Positions 59,500-64,000 of a stretch of 64,000 bases of DNA are shown here, piece by piece. Each line of letters begins with the position of its first letter. The first letter of the stretch is position 1. Origin of the DNA: Platycnemis pennipes (taxonomy: Eukaryota; Arthropoda; Insecta; Odonata; Platycnemididae). The stretch is taken from positions 41,868,107 to 41,932,106 of the forward strand of contig OW121846.1 of assembly GCA_933228895.1 (NCBI GenBank). The letters run 5' to 3'. The translations under genes were made by a program, and so were the position numbers. A model generated the notes under the pieces. It was not told the origin of the DNA and ran no database searches. It saw only the letters and a program-made list of their open reading frames with translations.

Positions 59500-61440
59500 T
59501 TGGTAGTAAATTTTGCATTAATTGACCTGAACTATTTATGAAAGAGGGAAAAGAGTCATTTTTAAATGAAAAACGGCAGTAAAATGAATTCATTAGTCTG
59601 AAATTCCTTTTTGAAAGAACGACCCTTAGTAGCATCCTTTATTTGGTAAGAAATATCGAATATAAAGCGGCGAACTGTTTGGAGAAGAGACGACAGAATC
59701 AGTTTGAGCTGAAAAACGAGGTAAATATGAATTTAGTTGGAACATTATCCATTATGGGAGAACGCCCCTTAGCAATATTTTTTTTTTATTTTCTAAGATA
59801 TTTTTCAATAAATGCGATGACCTGTTCTGTGAATGGGCGAAAGAGTCAATTTTAGTTGAAAAAGGAGGGTGAAAATGAATTAAGTATGATGAAATTTATT
59901 TTTTAGAGAAAGCCAGTTAGCAGCATTTTTATTATTTTGTTAAGACATTTTGCAACATATGAGATGAACTCTCACGAGAATCGGCGAATAAGTCAATTGT
60001 AGTCGAAGAACATAGGTAAATTCAATTTCAAGGCAACGATTCACAGCAGGATTTTAGTATTTCGCTTTGAAGTTTTGTAATTATTTGGGAGACATGTCCA
60101 GAGAAGAAACGAAATAGTCGAGTGCAGTTGAAAAACAGAATTGAAATTGAAAAAAACTCAATTTCAAGACAACGCATCATAGCAGGATTTTTTTATTTTC
60201 CTTTGAAATTATGCATTAATTGCTGTGATCTGTTCTGAGGAGAGGCAAAATGGACTATTTTAGTTGAAAATTAGTGGTAAAATTATTTCAGTATTAAGAT
60301 TTTCAAATTTGAGCGAACGCCTATCAGTAGAATTTTCTTAATTTTTTTTAAGAAATTTACACTAATATCGCTGAACTATTCTGAGAATAGGGGGCATAGC
60401 CATTTTTAGATGAAAAACGGTCGTAAAAATTTTCCTTATTTAGTAGAAATTCCTGTTTGAGAGATCGCCTCATAGCTGGATTTTTTTTATTTTGCAAAGA
60501 AATATTGAAATCATTACGGTGAGCGACTTTGTGAAGTGACGATAGAGTCAATTTTAGCTAGAAAAACCGGTACTTATAAATTTAGTTGGAATAACTTTAT
60601 TTTCGAAAGAACGCATCTTAGCAGGATTTTATTTTTCTTAAGAAATTTTGCAATAAATGAGGTGACCCGTTCTTAAGACGGTGAAATGAGTGAATTATAG
60701 TTAAAAAACAGCGTAAAAAATATTTGGTTGGAAGAATTTTATTATTGGGAACACGCCTCTTTGCAGGATTTTGTTTTATTTTGCTAAGAATCATTTCATT
60801 TCTGGTGATGAAGTATTCTGAAAACAGCGGAATAGGTCATTTTTAGATGAAAAACGGCAGTAAACATTAATTTATTTTGCTGAAATTCCGATTTAAAAGA
60901 TCGCTTCTTGGCAGGATTTTTTTTATTTGGTAGAAATATTGCATTTATAGCGGTGAAAAGTTTGGAGAAGAGACGACAGAGACAATTTTTGCAAAAAAAA
61001 GCAATAAAATGAATTTAGTTATAATATTTTTATATTTTTTGGAACACCATTTAGCAAGATTTTTATAATTTTGCTAAGAAAGTTTGCAACCAATGCGATT
61101 AGCTCTTCTGAGAATAGATGAATGAGTCACTTTTAGATGAAAAAACGGTATAAAGGATTAAGTTGGTAGAATTTCATTATTTGATGAACACTTTCTTGCA
61201 GGATTTTCTTTATTTTGCCTAAAAAATTTACATTAATTGCGCTGAATTATGCTGATAAAAGGGCAAAGAGTCATTTTTAGATAAGTAACGGCGTTAAAAA
61301 TTTCATTATTGGGTGAACGGCTCTTAAGAGGATTTTCTTTATTTTGTTAAGAAATTTGCAATAAATGCAGCAGACTTCTCCGAAAATAGGCATAAGAGTG
61401 AATTTAAGTAGAAAAGTAGTGATGTAAATGAATTGTGTTG
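59500..61440 (+). repeat. Second HOR family, forward copy 1
   Basis: Parallel to 61,850-63,890 at offsets of 2,338-2,455 bp, with monomers in the same order (m7-like, 'aaggagg' monomer, hairpin monomer, 'ggttggaag' monomer, short 'gggtgaacgg' monomer). Confidence 0.8.
60141..60167. repeat. 10-bp hairpin, one loop-side mismatch
   Basis: Same place in the monomer as the 58,338 copy; the arm reads CTCAATTTCAA, so only the loop-proximal pair is lost. Confidence 0.88.
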
Positions 61441-61456
61441 AAAGAAATTCGTATTT

Positions 61457-61664
61457 GTGAGAGCACCTTAGAAGAGGATTTTTTTCATTTCAATATCATA
61501 TTTAACTTTAGCTGGAAAAAGTGGTAAAAATGACTTTATTTGGATTATTTTGATATTATATTATGCATTATATTTTTACAGTGAACTGTTTTGTGAATAG
61601 ACGTTACAGTTATTTTAGTAGAAAAATGGGGGTTAAAATGATTTAAGCGCGAAAATTCATATTT
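61457..61664 (+). repeat. T-type fused monomer, copy 8
   Basis: From 'gtgagagcacc' to 'tatataacgcc', 208 bp. A+T core 'gatattatattatgcatta'. Confidence 0.82.
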
Positions 61665-61849
61665 TATATAACGCCTCTTAGCAGGATTTTTTTTATTTTG
61701 CTAAGAAATTTGGCATTTATTGCTGCGTAATGATCTGACGAGAGGCAAAAGAATCTATTTTAGATGAAAAATAGTGGTAAAAATTATTTTAGTTGACAGA
61801 ATTGCATATTTGAGAGAACGCCTCTCAGCAGGATTTCTTTATTATTTTA

Positions 61850-63890
61850 ATAAATTTTGCATTAATTGACCTGAACTATTTATAAAAGAGGAAAAAGAGT
61901 CATTTTTAGATGAAAAACGGTAGTAAAAATGAATTTATTTGTCTGAAATTCCTTTTTGATAGAACGCCCATTAGTAGGATTTTTTATTTGGTAGGAAACA
62001 TAGCATTTTAAGCTGTGAACTGTTTGGAGAAGAAACGACTGAGTCAATTTGAGCTGAAAAACGCGGTATATATGAACTTAGTTGCAACATTATCCATTTT
62101 TAGAGAACGCCTCTTAGTAAGATTTTTATTTATTTTCTAAGACATTTTTCAATAAATGCGATGACCTGTTCTGTGAATGGGCGAAAGAGTTTATTTTAGT
62201 TGAAAAAGGAGGTTTAAAATGAATTAAGTAGGATGAATTTATGTTTTAGAGAAAGCCATTTAGCTGAATTTTTATTATTTTGTTAAGAAATTTTGCAACA
62301 AATGCGATAAACTCTCACGAGAATAGGCGAATGAGTCAATTGGAGTCAAAGAACAGCGGTAAATTCAATTTCAAGGCAACGACTTACAGCAGGATTTTAG
62401 TATTTCCATTTGAAGTTTTGTAATTATATGGGAGACATGTCCAGAGAAGAGACGAATTAGTGGAGTGTAGTCGAAAAATAGAATTGAAATTGAAAAAAAT
62501 TCAATTTCAATACAAGGCTTTATAGCAGGATTTTTTTTATTTTCCTTTGAAATATTGCATTTATTGCTGTGATCTATTCTGAGGAGAGGTAAAAGGGTCA
62601 ATTTTAGTAGAAAAATAGTGGTAAAATTATTTCAGTATGAAAATTTTCAAATTAAAGAGAACGCGTCTCAGTAGAATTCTTTTAATTTTTTTAGATTTTT
62701 CGCTAAAATATCACTAAACTACTCTGAGAATAGGGGGAAGAGTCATTTTTAGATGAAAAAATGTGGTAAAAATTTTCTTTATTTGGTAGAAATTCCTGTT
62801 TGAACGCCTCACAGCCAGAATTTTTTTATTTTGCTAAGAAATTTTGCAATCATTATGGTGAGCTATTTTGTAAAGTGACGATGGAGTCAATTTTAGCGAG
62901 AAAAACCTGAAGAAATGAGTTTAGTTGGATTAATTTTTTTTTGAGAGATCGTATCTAAGCAGGATTTAGTTTTTTTAAAGAAATTTTGCAATAAATGCGG
63001 TGACCCGTTCTGAAAAAGGTCGAAAGAGTCAATTATTGTTAAAAAAAAACAGCGGTAAAAATATTTGGTTGGAAGAATTTTATTATTGGGAACACGCCTC
63101 TTTGCAGAATTTTTTGCAGTATTCTGAAAACAGGGGAAAGAGTCATTTTTAAATGAAAAACGGGACTAAAAATTACAATTTTTTTGCTGAAATTCCGATT
63201 TAAAAGACCGCCCCTTGGCTGGATTGTTTTAATTGGTAGGAAATATTGCATTTAAAGCAGTGAAATGTTTGGAGAAGAGACGACAGAGACAATTTTAGCA
63301 AAATAAAGCAATAAAATGATTTTTTGTTAAAATATTTTTATTTTATTGGGAATGCCATTTAGCAAGATTTTTATAATTTGGCTAAGAAATTTTGCAACAA
63401 ATGCGATTAACTCTTCTGAAAATAGACGAATGAGTCAATTTTAGTGGAAAAAACGGTATAAAGGATTTAGTTGGAAGAATTTAATTATTTGTTGAACAGC
63501 TTCTAGCAGGAATTTCCATATTTTGCCTAAAAAAGTTACATTAATTGCGCTGAATTAAGCTGAGAAGAGGGGAAAGAGTCATTTTTAGATAAATAACGGC
63601 GTTAAAAATGAATTTGTTTGCTGAAATTCCTTTTTGATAGAACGCACCTTAGCAGTATTTATTTATTTTGCTACGGTTTATTGCATTTATTGCTGTTAAC
63701 TTTTTTGAAGAATCATTTTAAGCTGAAAAAAGCGGTAAAAATAAATTTATATGGAAGAATTTCATTATTGGGTGAACGCCTTGTAAGAGGATTCTCCTTA
63801 TTTTGTTTAGAAATTTGCAATAAATGCAGCAGACCTCTCCGAAAATAGGCATGAGAGTGAATTTAAGTAGAAAAGTAATGATGTAATCGA
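61850..63890 (+). repeat. Second HOR family, forward copy 2
   Basis: Partner of 59,500-61,440. The offset grows towards the right, so it contains small insertions and deletions, for example the fusion near 63,115 ('aattttttgcagtattc'). Confidence 0.8.
62484..62510. repeat. Perfect 11-bp hairpin, loop of 5
   Basis: TTGAAATTGAA, loop AAAAA, TTCAATTTCAA; 2,343 bp from the 60,141 copy. Degenerate relatives lie near 49,886, 52,745, 56,345 and 59,035. Confidence 0.9.
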
Positions 63891-63915
63891 ATTTTGTTGA
63901 AAGAATTTCATATTT

Positions 63916-64000
63916 GAGAGAGCACCTTAGTAAAGGATTGTATCATTTCAATATCATATTTAATTTTGGCTGGAAAAAGTGGTAAAAATGAATTTATTTG
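63916..64000 (+). repeat. T-type fused monomer, copy 9, cut by the window end
   Basis: Starts 'gagagagcaccttag' and runs to the edge. Lies about 2.46 kb after copy 8. Confidence 0.8.

Larger units (their letters stand above)
57213..64000 (+). repeat. Diverged satellite flank with a second, degraded HOR, forward orientation
   Basis: Forward monomers to the window end. Long-range order repeats at about 2.34-2.45 kb: hairpin monomer at 60,141 and 62,484, T-type at 61,457 and 63,916, and 'ttggttggaagaatttta' near 60,724 and 63,066. No gene or transposon was seen. Confidence 0.9.

Noticed and set aside
1..64000. Retrotransposon, SINE or Pol III origin of the monomer
   Set aside because: No tRNA-like A and B boxes, no poly-A-ended units with target-site duplications, and no reverse transcriptase or transposase frame were found. 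Monomers are strictly head-to-tail apart from the one inverted block.
1..64000. Telomeric or microsatellite tracts
   Set aside because: I saw no runs of TTAGG, TTAGGG or TTAGGC and no long simple repeats. The A+T spots in T-type units (for example near 45,885) are under 25 bp.

Overview
This window holds no recognisable gene. It is about 64 kb of A+T-rich tandem satellite DNA (near 70% A+T on a few lines counted by hand). The basic unit is one monomer of about 145 bp. Its landmarks, in order on the sense strand, are box 1 (gagagaacgcctcttagcag), a T-rich stretch, 'ttgcaataaatgcggtgaac', box 2 (gagaagaggcgaaagagtc), 'cagcggtaaaaatgaatt', and an A+T-rich tail. Every open frame is short (124 codons at most) and recurs only because the repeat recurs. 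The pattern of a homogenised higher-order-repeat (HOR) core with diverged, rearranged flanks is the one known from regional centromeres of multicellular eukaryotes such as human alpha satellite, so I infer eukaryotic centromeric or pericentromeric heterochromatin. CpG sites sit at fixed places in the monomer and look undepleted, which fits a genome with little germline CpG methylation (for example many invertebrates). I cannot name the species.

Region 1 (1-41,036) is the HOR core, all in one orientation. I count 20 tandem HOR units. Two haplotypes exist: A, usually 14 monomers and about 2,020 bp, and B, 15 monomers and about 2,166 bp. A differs from B by the clean loss of one 145-bp monomer plus linked point variants. 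The order is A B A A B AB A B AB ABAB A B A A B(103-bp deletion) A B A A A(cut off), where AB marks chimeras. Above the HOR there are longer repeats: 6,205, 8,520 and about 10,288 bp. The array runs off the left end of the window.

Region 2 (41,037-47,558) starts at a sharp edge where HOR unit 20 stops mid-monomer. Monomers keep the same orientation but are diverged. An older 1,737-bp (12-monomer) periodicity remains near the edge.

Region 3 (47,559-57,212) is the same monomer family in reverse orientation, an inverted block of about 9.65 kb with visible breakpoints.

Region 4 (57,213-64,000) returns to the forward orientation. Regions 3 and 4 share a second, degraded HOR family with periods of about 2.34-2.5 kb. 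Its markers are a roughly 210-bp fused monomer that has lost box 1 and a monomer carrying an 11-bp perfect hairpin. About 1 kb of region 3 (52,860-53,860) is mirrored at high identity at the start of region 4 (57,250-58,245), an inverted duplication that begins within about 50 bp of the inversion breakpoint.

Nothing here works as a gene set. What can be read is the history of the array: unequal exchange, gene conversion, deletion at microhomology, inversion and inverted duplication. The most interesting sequence-level signal is that box 1 and box 2 are reverse complements, with several monomer types showing matched changes in both boxes, together with short conserved hairpins. Identities and offsets were read by eye, not computed by alignment.
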